Assembly (NCBI GenBank): GCA_028673005.1
Contig: CM054114.1
Coordinates: 123,409,307-123,473,306 of the forward strand
Length of the DNA stretch: 64,000 nt
Source: Tanypteryx hageni
Taxonomy: Eukaryota > Arthropoda > Insecta > Odonata > Petaluridae
Reading direction: 5' to 3'
Shown: piece after piece, positions 25,801-35,708 of the stretch
Position numbering within the stretch: position 1 is the first letter of the stretch
Layout of the letters: each line of letters opens with the position of its first letter
The notes under the pieces: model-generated
The model's input: the letters and a program-made list of their open reading frames with translations, nothing else
What the model was told of the DNA's origin: nothing
Databases searched by the model: none
Translations under genes and position numbers: made by a program

Positions 25801-28800
25801 CCACATAACAAACTGCTCTTGGTACTGAGGAATTGCATTTATTTATTTATATATAATGGAAAAGCCTGAATAATTCTTTTTTTTTAATTTCTCTTTGTAC
25901 AGTTTTAAATTAATGCATGCTTTGATTGGTGAGAATATTGTTTTTGTGGTATATCTGCATTTACCAAATGTCTAAATATGAAATTCAATATTGCAGGTGA
26001 CTTCTTTGGGTTCTTTGCCCACTACTCCTGAAGTAAATGAAGATTCTGGTCGTTGCAGCAGTCCTGAAATCAGTTTCAATCAAGGTAAAGGTTGCTAGTG
26101 ATTGAAAAATGCCAGATTTTTTAGTTTGTACTGTTGGAGTGGTTTTTTGTCAGTGCAGTTGTAGTTTTTGTGCCTAATCCTCATATTGAGGTAGTAGTAG
26201 TTGAGAATTTGCCTGGTGTAGTTAGAGTTTATACATTGCAAGGAGAGCTTGATATTGTAAAAGTTGATCATTTTGATGAGTCAGTTATCTGTTTCTGCAT
26301 TTCCATAAATGTAAAATAATATGGCATTCATATCAGTAATGTAAACATGTCAGTGAGTTATGTACTTTCTAATCTGCATAATTTTGGAATAGCTTTCCTC
26401 ATTGCTTCATAGATGACTAAAAAGGCAGAATTTCTTGTGATGGAATAATTTCAAGTACACTGTTCAAACCACTACTAAAATTTCTAGATGTTACCAAATT
26501 AAATGTTGTGTTTTTTTGACTTATTAGGAACTCCGATGGAATTGAAACCAATTTTGAAATGTGGGACTTTATCATCTGAAACATGACTCTCGATTGCAAG
26601 GATGCACTGTGCTGCAGTTTACATAACAACTAACTGTTCTTTGAAATGTGCTAATATTGACTCCTAGCCCCATTTCTTCTTGATTTTTGCATATGCAGAG
26701 TTTCATTTTTTAAGTTCTGAAAGCCAAATCTGTGCAATTGACCTGATATGCCATTTTCCAATTTTTTCAATTTCAATTGCTATTTTTGCCATTTACAGTG
26801 AAACTGAATGAAAATTTGATCAAAATGATTCAAAATTTTCCTTAGGAGCCCAAGTTACAATAGATAATAACAGTGGTTCCCAAACTGGAGGGGGTCAAAG
26901 GTTTTCAGAGGGTCCTTAATACAGAATGTTTTAGTTTCATTTATTTTTTAAGCAAGTTTTGATATATTTGGAATAAAATTAATTTCTGCCCAAATAAAGG
27001 ATATATTTATATTTTTTAATTAATACTACATTTTATATTTGCTGGCTGATGGATGGGTCAGCTCCCTGGAGGGGGGTTGCAATAAGGTCGTTGCCTTAAG
27101 AGGAGGTCACAGATGCGTAAAGTTTGGGAACCATTGGATTATAATATTGGCCACATTTGATGAAATCAGAGTGGTGAAATTGAAATGATTCCTGCCTCAA
27201 CTTTATTAGAAAATAAGTCATTGCACCAGATTAGTAAAATATGTAACCTTAATAATATTTTTGTGATCACATAAGCATTTGCTTCATTAAAACATTTCTG
27301 CTTTGCTTTGCTTGCTCTGTATAAATTACCTAAGTGTTCTGTGCTGATCATTGCCATTTTATGTGTTGTCAAATTTCTGGTATTTCTCTTCATTTTTTAA
27401 CATTAATTGAGCTAACAAAAGTCAAGCTGTTGTCTCTTTGCTCGTGAATAATTTCTTTATTACAGAAAATACCATAATCTACATTCTTTCTCTCTCGCAT
27501 GGCTTATGTTCTTTTACAGAGACATCCTCTACCGAGCATATTCAAGTGCCATCCGAAAATTCTCATCTCAAGTCTGCCTCCATGCCTACTGCTGTCGCTG
27601 TCGAAATGCCTCAGAGAGTTTCGCAGGGTCGCCCAATGGCATCCAGCCCTAAATCTGAACCTCCTCTGTCATGCTTGCCTGAAAGTTTCTGCCCCACTTT
27701 AAAGCCCTTCATAAACCCACTCCTACACCCATCTCTAGGAAGTGATAAAATAGAAACAAAAGAGATAGAGATCAGCACCGAGGATGTGTATGTTTCACAA
27801 ACCAAGGTGGAAAACACTCCATCGAGAAATGCATCAGGGTTTGCCACATGTAGTGATGCAGACAATGGAGTCATCGAGGAAGTAATTGGCATGGAAGAGT
27901 CAGATGGCAGCGGAACGACCCTGCTGAGTCGCCTACTGTCTTGGAGGGGGAGCAAAAAGAAGATCGATGAACCATCAGAGGGTGCCACAGCTGCCGTGGA
28001 AGGGACGCCATCTAGACGAATGGATGTGCATGGTCGTTACGTACATGAAGTCATACCCGACACACAAATTGCATCACCAGAGGGAATGGATCAGGCACCA
28101 CCTTCTCCGGGATGGAGGCCTGGTGCATTTTCTACTTCATGGCCTCCCATACACAGCACTCCAAGATCCTGCCACACCAGCACCCGTTACATACCAACCG
28201 ACAGAGAAGATAACGGGAGCTGCAGCGGCCCTCACAGCTTGCCATTGATGATGCAGTATGGACCTACAGAATTAACCGAGGACAATCCTTTGCTCGATAA
28301 GAATGGAGCAAACTGGCATATGTTCTCATCTCCCCCTTCAGCATTTCCAGTTGGCTCAAGAAATAAGTTACCTCCGGCACACGATGAGACCCAGGTTGAT
28401 GTGACCCTACAAAAATCTTTGAGCTTCAAAGCTTACAAACAAGAGAGGCAGCACGAGTTCTCATCATCAGAGGCACCAGATAGCCTTCCCATAAGGTTTG
28501 AGGGGAGTGCATTCGAATCAGATTACCCAATGCCCTCGGTCGAAAGTTTGGTCAAGGTTGACACAAGCGAGGTCAGCATGATAGAGAAAGAGTTCTCGCA
28601 GAGAGAGACTTTCATGATGACTTCCGTGGAAGGGTTGCTGACTTTGGACGTCAGCGGGACTTCAGAGACAAAGATGTGCGATACGTCGGAAGAAGAAGTG
28701 TCCAGAGACTTTGATGCAGATGCTGATGCAATGGATGGAGGAGCTCAGGAAGAATGGGATAGAGGGGCAGAAGAGGAGATACTTTTTAATTCTTGCATCA

Positions 28801-31800
28801 TGGTTCCCGAGGACGGAAATGTGGTGATTGTGGACGATCTTGAACAGAAGGTGATGCTGCACCACACTAAAATGGAACAGGCCGATGAGGATACTAAATG
28901 CATTCCTGAGAAAAGTAATGATTTCATCCAAATTGAAGACACTTATGAGTCGACCTCACAAAAGAACACAGAAGCCCAGCCTGCATCAGAGGACCAAAAT
29001 TTTTCAATGGCCTCTACTCCTTTGTGCATGCAGAAGTACAAGAGGACCCAGTCTATGCCCATTGCTACTATGCTGTCACAACCATCAGATGTTCCCGAAT
29101 TCTTGCGTGTCCAACTGATTCATGTGGACAGCCGCCCAGCCACGAACGTCGTCTTGCACTCTACAGGTGGCGTGCCTGTTCCAGTTAATCCACCAGATTC
29201 TTGTGATGTTCCGGGACGTAGGCGTTTGCGACCTCGCAGTGCAGATAGTCTTGACAGTAACCAATCTGGATCTAGGGATTTAGTCAGTGTTACTCCTATG
29301 GCAAAAAGTAGAATTACAGATGTTGTCAGTTCTGTCGATAATGAGAGAGTTGGCAGCACTGCTGGTATCACCTCCAACGATAAGGAAAATTTAATTGAAG
29401 ACAGGTGTAAAGCTTCAATTAGGGAGTCTATAGGGAGGTTTAGTCAAAGTGAGGATAGCAGACCCAAAGAGACAACTCTTCCATGTGCAACGCCACAAAA
29501 AGTGTCTGAGGAGACAAGTGATAGAGTAGTAAATGTTGTAGGAACACCACCAAAAGAGAAAGAGGAAACTGTTGAACAATTTCACAAGGCTTTAATTAGG
29601 GAATGTTCTGAGATAACCATTCAAAATGAAGAAAACAGGAGAGAATCAACCACACCATTCAGAGCACAGAGAAAAGTGTCGGAAGACGCAACCAACAAAT
29701 CAACCAATGTTCCAGTGGTATCCATGAAGGACAAAGAGGAGGCAAAGTTCAAAGTTCCAGTCAGGGAATCTTTGGGAATGATATCTGTCCAAAACAGTGA
29801 AAATCGACTGAAAGATGCATCCTTACCTCCGAAAGCACAACGGAAAATTTTGGACGAATCGACAGCCGAAGTGGTAACCAGGAGGAAATCCACCATCTCG
29901 AAAGATTTGGTATCACAGAATCCAGTGGATGACTTGCCTCCAAAAGCTCAAAGAAAGGTTTCAGAGGAGTCGTCAGCCGAAGTTGTCCCCAGGAGGAAAT
30001 CCACGGCCTCAAAAGATTTGGTGTCACAGAACAAAGATGACGAGCCTGAACTTTTCAAAGTTTTCGCCCGTCGATCCCTCAAACTGAAGGACAGTGAGAC
30101 ATGGGAGAGTCACCCTCCCCCGCAACAACAGCAGCAGCAGAGGTCTAGAGATAGTGACAAAGAGAATGAAGTCAGTGATAACACTATGGATGTGGTGATA
30201 TTACCCATAGCCAAGGAACAGAAACAGAGAGAGTCACTGATAAAACCCGAGTTCCTGAGACAAATCGATCCCCTGGTGAAACCTTCCATGCCAATGCAGA
30301 CAGATATGCCTCCTCAACTTCAGAGGATATCGCCAAGCAATGGTCTCCTCCCATCTGCTGCCGTGAGTGGCGGGAATGGTAGCATGCAGCCTGTCTATGG
30401 TAACGAGAAATCAGCCGGGGTCGTGAGTGAAATCCCTAGGGTTCATAGGTCATCCATCGGTGGTAGTCTTCCACGTAGAGAGGGACCATCTCCGGAGAAG
30501 AGAGCGAGAGGGGTTAGCGTCAATCTCCTGCCAGAATCTCAGCCTTTCCGAGCCGATGCAAGCCGTGGTGCTGCAGTTTCCAGTGAACCGAGGCGGCCGT
30601 TGTGGGCGACGCAAATCCATTCAGATGAGTTGAACAACGGGAAGACGGTCTCATCAGATGTCAGCGACCAAAACCTTGATTTGGGCTTCAGAGGAGAGGA
30701 TGATTTGAAACCTCACTTCAAGGGGATACAGCAGAGGAAGGAAGAGTGGGAGTTGAGGGCGAGAATGCAGTGAAGGGATGAGGAATATCTCGCTGCCTGC
30801 TACACTCGTGGGTTCACCTGACTTGAACATTTTAAAGAATTGCCTATAACTTGGCATTTCCCCCTCTCTCCTTCGTGTAAGTTTCTCATTTTTTTTGAAA
30901 AAAATTTAATACTGAATGTATCTGTGCAGTGGAATTTTCTTGAAAGAATTGAAAAATATACGTAGTGAATATGCCTTTAAAAGGCGAAACTTAAAAAAGA
31001 ATGAATTTCCTTGTTAGCTCAATAGGTATAACATCTCACATGTAAACTATTTCTTTCATCTCTTCTGTGGTTCCTTAAGGAATAAACTGCCCACCATTAA
31101 CTCTGCTGTTGCTTTGAGTATCTATGTCTTGCAAAGTGTAAAATGAAGAAAGAATTAATGTCATAATTTCTCCATTTTGCTACATATACATCTCTAGTTA
31201 GTATCATTTTGTATCTCTATATAAGTTTAATGCTTTGACTTTCTTCATTTATTATGAATTGATCTTATACATGTCCAAATTGTAAAACAACTGAGTTATA
31301 TTTCCAATTTTCTAATATTTAATTTCTTGTCAGCTAAATTTGTATATCTTTATTGTTACTATGTTATAAAAAGTAATGCGAATTATTTTGGGAAAGATAT
31401 TTGAGATAGTAATAATGTTCATAATTTTTCATGTCTGCATTTCATCTTCTGAGAAAGAAAGTTTTCATGTGAGATCCTGTATAATATCTTTCAAAGGAAC
31501 AATTTTGTTCTAAGATCTTTCAATAAAGTTCTAAATCTCTGACCCCTAATGACATATGGAAAAGGGGGAATAAATTTTTTAGTGATAAAATGAACTTAGT
31601 ATGACAAAGTGATGTAACGTTGATATTTTTTGCATTTTGTTTCCATCACTGGTGAAATGCTTTAATATAAGTAAAACATTTCATGAAAATTAAAATGCAG
31701 TCATCTGCTGAATTGTCAGTAGCAATCAAAATCTCAAGAACCATTTTTAGGATACAGTACAAAACTAATGTTTCAATATATATTAAATTGAGAAAAATAC

Positions 31801-32497
31801 TGAAATTAAGTTTATCATGTTAGCTTTTAATCTATTAAAATCAAATGCTTTTCCCTCTGTCAAGAATCCATGAGCATTGCTTGTAGATGTTGTCTGTAGG
31901 TGTTGCGTGCAATCATCACTTATCATCCTATGGGGTTAATAGTCAAAATATTAACATTTTAATGGTGTCCCTGTTTTTTAATGGAATTATAATAAAGGGA
32001 TTAATAATTAGTATTCCTTACTAGTATTGAAGTATAATAATTATTCCACAAAGGGATGTTTTTGTCATATGTTTATGATATTCAGTAGCTGAACTCTTAC
32101 TGCAATTAACACAATTTAATGGCTGGTTAATACATGATTGTCAAATATTAGCTAATGAAATATGAGATGCTTTTAACTCAGTAAAACCTCATCCAAACCC
32201 TTTGCCTGTTGGTGTTAATTGTGCCTTGCAGAAAAATGATAAAATAAATTGGAATATCATCACCAAGTCATACATAACATTCAGTTAGGTGAATATGTTT
32301 TGTTTTTTAGGATTATTTTTGTTATCTTTCATTTTCATCTCTTAATTTTCAGTAACAGGCATTTTTGCCCTTAATGAAAATGTTATAAGATCCATCATTA
32401 TTATTTTCTCTTTTTTTGCAGAAGCAAAGTCACAAAAGAAGATAAGACGTCTCCTTTCATGTTTCTCAAAGAGAAAAAAGTTGATTGTATGATGTAA
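12665..32497 (+). CDS. CRACD/KIAA1211-like (DUF4592-type) protein, seven exons, 5' end missing
   Basis: Seen: exons 12665-12865, 19565-19639, 20720-20795, 21282-21400, 25997-26084, 27520-30769 and 32422-32497 join with GT-AG borders and matching phases into one 1294-codon frame ending in TAA. There is no Met start in the first visible exon, and its frame meets a stop at the acceptor, so upstream exons are required. Residues 40-51 (DDEEDLGLPRSP) and 131-144 (SHSAARHKMSIRPK) resemble stretches I recall in vertebrate CRACD/KIAA1211 and KIAA1211L. Known: CRACD binds and inhibits capping protein and so promotes actin polymerisation in the cytoplasm. Inferred: this is an arthropod relative; a role in actin control is by analogy only. 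The large exon encodes a low-complexity, Ser/Glu/Lys-rich, probably disordered tail with repeats. No signal peptide or membrane segment is visible. Gene structure is well supported; the family name is moderately supported. Confidence 0.78.
12866..13489 (+). other. Start of 6.7-kb intron of the CRACD-like gene
   Basis: AT-rich intronic sequence without recognised elements. Confidence 0.5.
13490..14640. repeat. Palindromic compound repeat with four copies of a ~100-bp unit and (TA)n/(CATA)n
   Basis: A unit containing ACCACCAATGAAAACCTAC and AAACTGGGGGTAGAAAC occurs inverted at about 13890-13990 and direct at 14070-14160, 14228-14320 and 14428-14520, separated by (TA)n and (CATA)n tracts. Outer segments are also inverted: GACCTGGGTTTTAATGA near 13520 pairs with TTGAAACCCAGGTC near 14610, and GGAGGTTTGG near 13725 with CCAAACCTCC near 13857. 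No gene. The right end has CTGAAGATGACATTTATTCC then TTGAAACC, the motif shared with Penelope-like ends in this window. Confidence 0.75.
14705..17196 (-). mobile_element. Pogo/Tigger-like DNA transposon, 2.49 kb, full-length ends
   Basis: Ends CCGTATTTTTCGATAAATAA and inverted CCATATTTTTTGATAGATAA differ mainly by transitions and are flanked by TA on both sides (14703-14704, 17197-17198), the target duplication of the Tc1-mariner/pogo superfamily. A broken transposase lies on the - strand inside. Sits in the first visible intron of the CRACD-like gene, opposite to its direction. Confidence 0.88.
15298..16569 (-). pseudogene. Pogo/Tigger (CENP-B-like) transposase, broken
   Basis: Read from 16569 leftwards: MEKNKSRRKSYTAQFKLKVV (psq-like helix-turn-helix), a frameshift near 16370, then KKLFDWVVCERAKGMKIST and FKAYPSWVFGFMRRNNLS (CENP-B-type HTH), an in-frame TGA near 16115, then FGSMDEVPVSFDLPSSW (first catalytic Asp region), HGKSNFTVVLCITADGSKL, a degraded second Asp region, and NPGGLTKLLQPLDLSVNKSF (third Asp region), ending WIVESWGAVTESCVRNGFIK. 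Original transposition needs all three acidic residues; frameshifts and stops make this one inactive. Ordered domains and length fit a ~500-residue pogo-type protein. Confidence 0.9.
17197..17961 (+). other. Intronic sequence between two transposons
   Basis: No recognised feature; AT-rich. Confidence 0.5.
17962..18805 (+). mobile_element. Internally deleted hAT element, 844 bp
   Basis: Ends TAGGGATCTGCGAA and inverted TAGGGCCCTGCGAA; flanks ATTTAAAA (17954-17961) and ATTTAATG (18806-18813) match at 6 of 8. Subterminal GATTCGA repeats occur at both ends. Carries only the C-terminal part of a transposase. Confidence 0.85.
18184..18700 (+). pseudogene. hAT transposase C-terminal fragment (BED/ZBED-like group)
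   Basis: Contains MAATFLDPRFKLNLIHGKSS, then after a stop near 18409 a second frame with DPLFYWKENSRSYPFLAKVG and RDLSAIQASNTSSEWVNSVG followed by DIITN. The second block is the hAT dimerisation signature (W...YP.L...AR..L.I.AS...SE..FS..G.I), with the usual S-E-R-V-F-S changed to SEWVNS. The first two thirds of the transposase are missing, so it cannot function. Confidence 0.88.
18806..19564 (+). other. Intronic sequence with a small repeat fragment
   Basis: 19165-19195 (CTGGAATCGAACTCAGG) matches the inverted B-box part of the SINE-like family; CAGGTATGGACAAACTT near 18982 looks like a lone hAT end. Nothing else seen. Confidence 0.45.
19565..19639 (+). CDS. Exon B of CRACD-like gene (25 codons)
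   Basis: Acceptor TTCCATAG, donor GTGAGC. Encodes EIQSKSHSTCSEGSLLSMGS followed by SDMDE. The dense Ser/Thr pattern and acidic end look like a conserved short linear block. Phase 0 on both sides joins exons A and C without a stop. Confidence 0.82.
19895..20632. repeat. Inverted-end repeat holding two direct ~290-bp units
   Basis: Left ACTTTCTCATATACG and right inverted ACTTTCTCATATATG frame the region. Inside, 19980-20270 and 20315-20600 are diverged direct repeats sharing TTAGCATAT, TAGTATTATTTG, GATATCATTC and TTTGAGTAAA. Non-coding, lies in the intron between exons B and C. Transposon class unclear. Confidence 0.55.
20720..20795 (+). CDS. Exon C of CRACD-like gene
   Basis: Acceptor GTGTTTTAG, donor GTGAGT, 76 nt leaving phase 1. 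Encodes DSQGHFSGHSSKLSLHEKSS and then SQYGS. It continues the Ser/His-rich block of exon B, so residues 68-117 form one conserved-looking segment split by a 1.1-kb intron. Confidence 0.82.
21282..21400 (+). CDS. Exon D, carries the SAARHK-RPK basic motif
   Basis: Acceptor CTTCCATACAG, donor GTGACA. The split codon gives Asp, then LELDVGAMAEPLSHSAARHK followed by MSIRPKRTHGAPRLRHLKE. The S/H-S-A-A-R-H-K-M/L-x-I/V-R/K-P-K pattern is the best link to the DUF4592 region of KIAA1211/KIAA1211L, where I recall a very similar S-A-A-R/K-H-K-L-x-V-K-P-K stretch. Confidence 0.83.
22101..22769 (-). mobile_element. Penelope-like retroelement 3' end with ~108-bp inverted repeats
   Basis: 22101-22208 and 22660-22769 are inverted copies differing at about three positions, and each outer edge meets (TA)n. 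The - strand between them encodes the C-terminal half of a GIY-YIG nuclease, as expected for Penelope-like elements, which often carry inverted or tandem terminal repeats. CTGAAGA...GAAA lies at 22233-22255. High arm identity suggests a recent insertion. Confidence 0.72.
22252..22650 (-). pseudogene. GIY-YIG nuclease C-terminal fragment of Penelope-like element
   Basis: The - strand reads QNYVGLTSNPLNIRMNGHRN, then KRPLPVAVHANKHNLKFNNC and FTVRVIRALPDNASAPQLRQ with WELSHIHLLNSFTPPGLNLR. The Y-V-G-x-T...R...H-R pattern is the second half of the GIY-YIG fold, followed by the WE...L...PPGLN end typical of Penelope-like polyproteins. The GIY part and the reverse transcriptase are absent: a 5'-truncated copy. 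Confidence 0.75.
22770..24837 (+). other. Intronic sequence, (TA)n and a Tigger-like end
   Basis: (TA)n at about 22770-22795 is followed by GGCATATCTCGGTTAACGAA, which looks like a degraded Tigger-type end. No coding region supported in the rest. Confidence 0.4.
24838..24868. mobile_element. Tigger/pogo-type terminal repeat (right end only)
   Basis: GGTCAGTTAATAGGGC then TTTTACTG followed by TA; inverted CAGTAAAAGCCC. Partner end not found. Confidence 0.45.
25417..25840 (-). pseudogene. Mariner-type transposase, N-terminal HTH fragment
   Basis: The - strand reads YCVVHRNKVIHYGSTQLL, then ETKTIKAWFDKFLLMGSVLK and QSGGAHPSVSEEKVKEIRSA. The pattern x-T-I-x-x-W-x-x-x-F-x-x-x-G-S-V, S-G-G-x-x-x-x-S-E-E is the DUF4817-like helix-turn-helix start of insect mariner/Tc1-type transposases. 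Frameshifts break the start. A CAGGGTGTCCC terminus-like word at 25481 lies within the left part, consistent with internal deletion. The catalytic domain is absent. Confidence 0.78.
25997..26084 (+). CDS. Exon E of CRACD-like gene
   Basis: Acceptor AATATTGCAG, donor GTAAAG (strong), 88 nt. Encodes VTSLGSLPTTPEVNEDSGRC then SSPEISFNQ, ending in phase 1. The 4.6-kb intron before it holds the Penelope-like and mariner-like relics. The TTPEVNED and SSPE pairs look like proline-directed phosphorylation sites; this is inference. Confidence 0.78.
26085..26870 (+). other. Intronic sequence
   Basis: Between exons E and F; nothing recognised before the hAT MITE. Confidence 0.5.
26871..27136. mobile_element. 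hAT MITE, 266 bp (Charlie-like ends)
   Basis: CAGTGGTTCCCAAACT at left, inverted CAATGGTTCCCAAACT at right; flanks GATAATAA (26863-26870) and GATTATAA (27137-27144) match 7 of 8. Intronic, 380 bp upstream of exon F. Confidence 0.88.
27520..30769 (+). CDS. Exon F, 3.25-kb exon encoding the disordered, repeat-bearing tail
   Basis: Acceptor TTCTTTTACAG. Open reading continues upstream to 27438, but that part is intron, because the phase from exon E joins exactly at 27520. It encodes residues 187-1269. Visible items: LLSRLLSWRGSKKK near residue 320; SLSFKAYKQERQ; EFLRVQLIHVDSRPATNVVL; diverged repeats at about 820-1040 with RESIG/RECSE/RESLG/ARRSL cores and repeated QRKVSE and RRKST; ELFKVFARRSLKLKD; a PPPQQQQQQ run near 1055; KPEFLRQIDPLVKP; and RRPLWATQ with WELRARM at the end. 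No globular domain is evident. The end is set by the donor GTGAAG after 30769. Confidence 0.85.
30770..32421 (+). other. Last intron, with alternative stop if retained
   Basis: The donor at 30770 reads GTGAAG, and the same bases supply the in-frame stop CAG-TGA (TGA 30771-30773). Splicing gives a 1294-residue visible product; retention gives one ending at RMQ, 24 residues shorter. AATAAA at 31522-31527 could serve the retained form. Otherwise the intron is AT-rich with no recognised repeat. Confidence 0.55.
32422..32497 (+). CDS. Exon G, last coding exon of CRACD-like gene
   Basis: Very strong acceptor (pyrimidine tract CTCTTTTTTTGCAG). The phase-2 join gives Gln, then SKVTKEDKTSPFMFLKEKKV and DCMM, with TAA at 32495-32497. 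The in-phase frame, Lys/Glu-rich composition matching the preceding exon and strong splice sites at both ends make it a likely real terminal exon. It replaces the TGA used if the intron is retained. Confidence 0.75.
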
Positions 32498-33890
32498 CCA
32501 CCACACTGCCTTTAAATCTCATCAAATGAAAAAAATAAACTTGAACAAACTTGTTGACAAAAGAGGATTATATGAGTCACAAATCAAAAAAGTGTTACAA
32601 AGGCATGAGAACTGTCATTTCTTATTTTGTGTTATAAGTGTTAAAAATTTTGAGTTGTTGCACTTTTATTTCTTAATCATACAAATCATGTTTATTAGAA
32701 GAACTTTAAATGTGAAGCTGTTGGTTGCGGGATAATCATTCGGAAGAGATAATTGTTTTTTTTATTATCTTCAAATATGTACCAAATAGGCATTAATATA
32801 ATTCTTTATTTAATGAATTTCTACTGCATTTCTATACAATTTATTGATTTATATTAAAATTGCTCTTTGAAAGGAAATCTTACTGCCTCTGAATTTTGCA
32901 ATGTAGAGTAACGCACTGTTTTGTTTGGGGATTAACACTGCTATTCTAAAAAATTGGTTGCATCATGCTATGTATTGCAATATGTATGAGATATATATAT
33001 ATATATCAATTTAAACTTGTACAGCCTGATAAGAGTAAAAAAAATGTTACTCTGTGAAATTTCAAGTGAAAATGCATCTCTGAAGATTGATAGAACATCA
33101 AATGGTATGAAGAAAGGCTGATTATTTATTGAAAGTTTTATGATATGGAAATATATTGTCATTAATATATGGGCACAACTGACATTAACTGATAACACAT
33201 TAGGAATATATTTTTACATTGGGTAGAAGATGCACTTTTATATTGTCCCTGTTATGTATTGATAATAATTTCCAGCTGTGATCTGAACGAAGAAGAATGT
33301 TTTGTAATTTTTTTTTTAGATGTAACAGATTAAGCGAAGCATTTCATCCATGGAATTACTAGGCATTTCTGCTGAATTTTTTTCAGATTGTATTATGTGA
33401 TATAAACTGTGTCTTTGGAGCTTATTGGAACACTTAATTTTATCTCCATTTTTAACTGATACTAGATCTAGAAAATGAGTGAGATAGAAAACAAAGCGCC
33501 TAAGTTTTGTGGGATATAAAAATTAAACTCTAATCATTGCAGTTTGTGTTCACTCATCTTCAGAAAATGAAACATATATTTATGATAATTTTTATGGATC
33601 AGTAGAATGCTAAAGAAAGGGTCGCTATGCATATGTAAATAACGGTGTGTATGTCTGAGTGTGATCTATGTTAATCCTTTTGCGTATCAATGTTTTCTTT
33701 TTTTAATTGAAGTTGAAGCTGATTAAATGTTTATTGAAGTATGGAGTGTATGAAATAAATTCCAATACTAGTGTTAGTATTGGACTGTTGATTCAAAATA
33801 TTATATCAATATGAAATATTTTTATGCAAAAATGCATAAAGCAAAGAAAAATTCTATAAAAGTATAATTTTGAAGTTTCCCGGCAATAAA
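32498..33890 (+). other. Probable 3' UTR of CRACD-like gene
   Basis: AT-rich sequence after the TAA stop with no coding potential. Candidate poly(A) signals AATAAA occur at 32534-32539 (very short UTR), 33754-33759 and 33885-33890. The true cleavage site cannot be chosen from sequence alone. Confidence 0.4.
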
Positions 33891-34360
33891 GAAGTTTATA
33901 TTTCTCAACTTTAAATAGATATACTTTTTCCTGTTATTTTTTCATTTTAATGCCTGTTGGTTGACTGATGAATCATTAAGAGAGAAAGAGGAGGCAACTA
34001 TAAGAGGTTGGTATGTTTGGGAAAGCAATGTTTCAATTAAATACATCTCAAAGACAAGTAATGCTGTTTAAATACTCCATTAAAATATTGCTTTTCTTTT
34101 ACTCGAGTGTAAACAAATTTTTACAAGAGAACAGAAAAAAATCACAGGTATTTCACAAATCATTACGTCAAAAATAAATCAAATAACTATGTATCCAAAT
34201 TTAAAACTATGCAGAATTTGCTTCACTAGGTATTAAAAGTATCAGTAGTTTTCATTAATGATGGCATTTTTCTTAAAATGATATTTATTTTGTATAAAAA
34301 ACTTCTTCCATGATTAAAAAATAATTTTTGTATGCATCCAATTATGTTGAGGTTTTTCCA

Positions 34361-34451
<91 letters not shown>

Positions 34452-35708
34452 CTTAACAAAATAACTTGTTCAAAAAACGATTTGTTTGTAACAAAGTAAA
34501 GATATCAGACTTGACAAGGTGACTTACAATCTTCATCATATCACAAGAAACATTCTGTTGCAACCATGATTAGGGGCTGTGTTATATTTACTAGGATGTT
34601 TTTTCTTATTTGTAGCAAATTATTATTGAAATATTCTTAAAATATAAAATATAAGGTGAATAATTGATACTTATTTTGAGTGATTTACAAAAATTATGTT
34701 ATAATGTTGCAAACAGCAATTAATTGCAATGACAAACTATTATAAAATGCAACAAGTAGAGTGGCCAACTTTACAAAATTTGTCGTTACAACTTGAAAAT
34801 AAAAACTCACATCACATTCTACATACTTTTGAAGACAACTTAGTTGTTATATATACTTTTTCATTTTTAGAAATTGAGTTTTAGAGATCAAAGATTTGTG
34901 GTTATTTTTTTCTCTTTCTTCTTTATATTGTGTATTTGTGTCTAATAGGTTCCTGTCGAGGTTGGAAACATGTAAACTTCTGGGCATGCTGTATATGAGA
35001 TACCTGGTCTACGGTGCCGAGTTTCTCATAAATCTGCCTGTGTTTAAGTTTTTCCCGAATTTCCTTATAGTAATCATTTTTGGGTGTGTGGTATATAAAT
35101 TTGTTAAACTACAGTAAATGAGAGTTTCAGTACTACAGTCAGATGATGCAGAGAAGCTGTATTAAATTATATTTATCACAATTATGAGATAATACAGCTA
35201 GAGAAAAAAAATCCTGTTTCACTAGGAAACTCTGTTGAAATAACATTATTTTGACAGTTGCATCCAGAGCATATAAGACATCTTTTCCGGAAGAGTCGCC
35301 TAAAATTTTTCTATCTCTTATTATACTAAAGTGAATAGGTTGTAAGAACTTGTTAGGTCTAACTAGTGTTGCTTCCATTATGAGAGGTGGCCTTTGCTCT
35401 TAGCAGCTAACTAATTTATGAGCCACTTTCTCAATGCAATTTTTTTTAGCTGGTTTTTTTCCTGAGCCTATAGAAATAGTTTGATATATTAAATATGTGA
35501 ATACTATGAACTTCTTGTTTAAAAAATTTAGGTGATATTTTTCATTGTAACTTTATAACCTTTAATTCTAAAATTATGCATTAACCCTGCATTGGAGAGA
35601 TAAATTATTGTCTTTAATACTTTCATCTAAATCTACATTGTTAATGTCATTATTTTCCCCAGGCTGTGGTCTATTTTAAAATTTGAGACCCTTATTTAGT
35701 TGTCATAT
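33891..35708. other. Intergenic, with long (TA)n
   Basis: An 89-bp uninterrupted (TA)n tract spans 34363-34451. The rest is AT-rich with no gene or element recognised. Confidence 0.5.
34363..34451. repeat. (TA)n microsatellite
   Basis: Uninterrupted TA dinucleotides for about 89 bp, the longest simple tract in the window. Confidence 0.97.

Noticed and set aside
27438..27519. Upstream Met and open frame leading into the large exon as the gene start
   Set aside because: A strong acceptor at 27518-27519 and exact phase match with exon E show this stretch is intronic.
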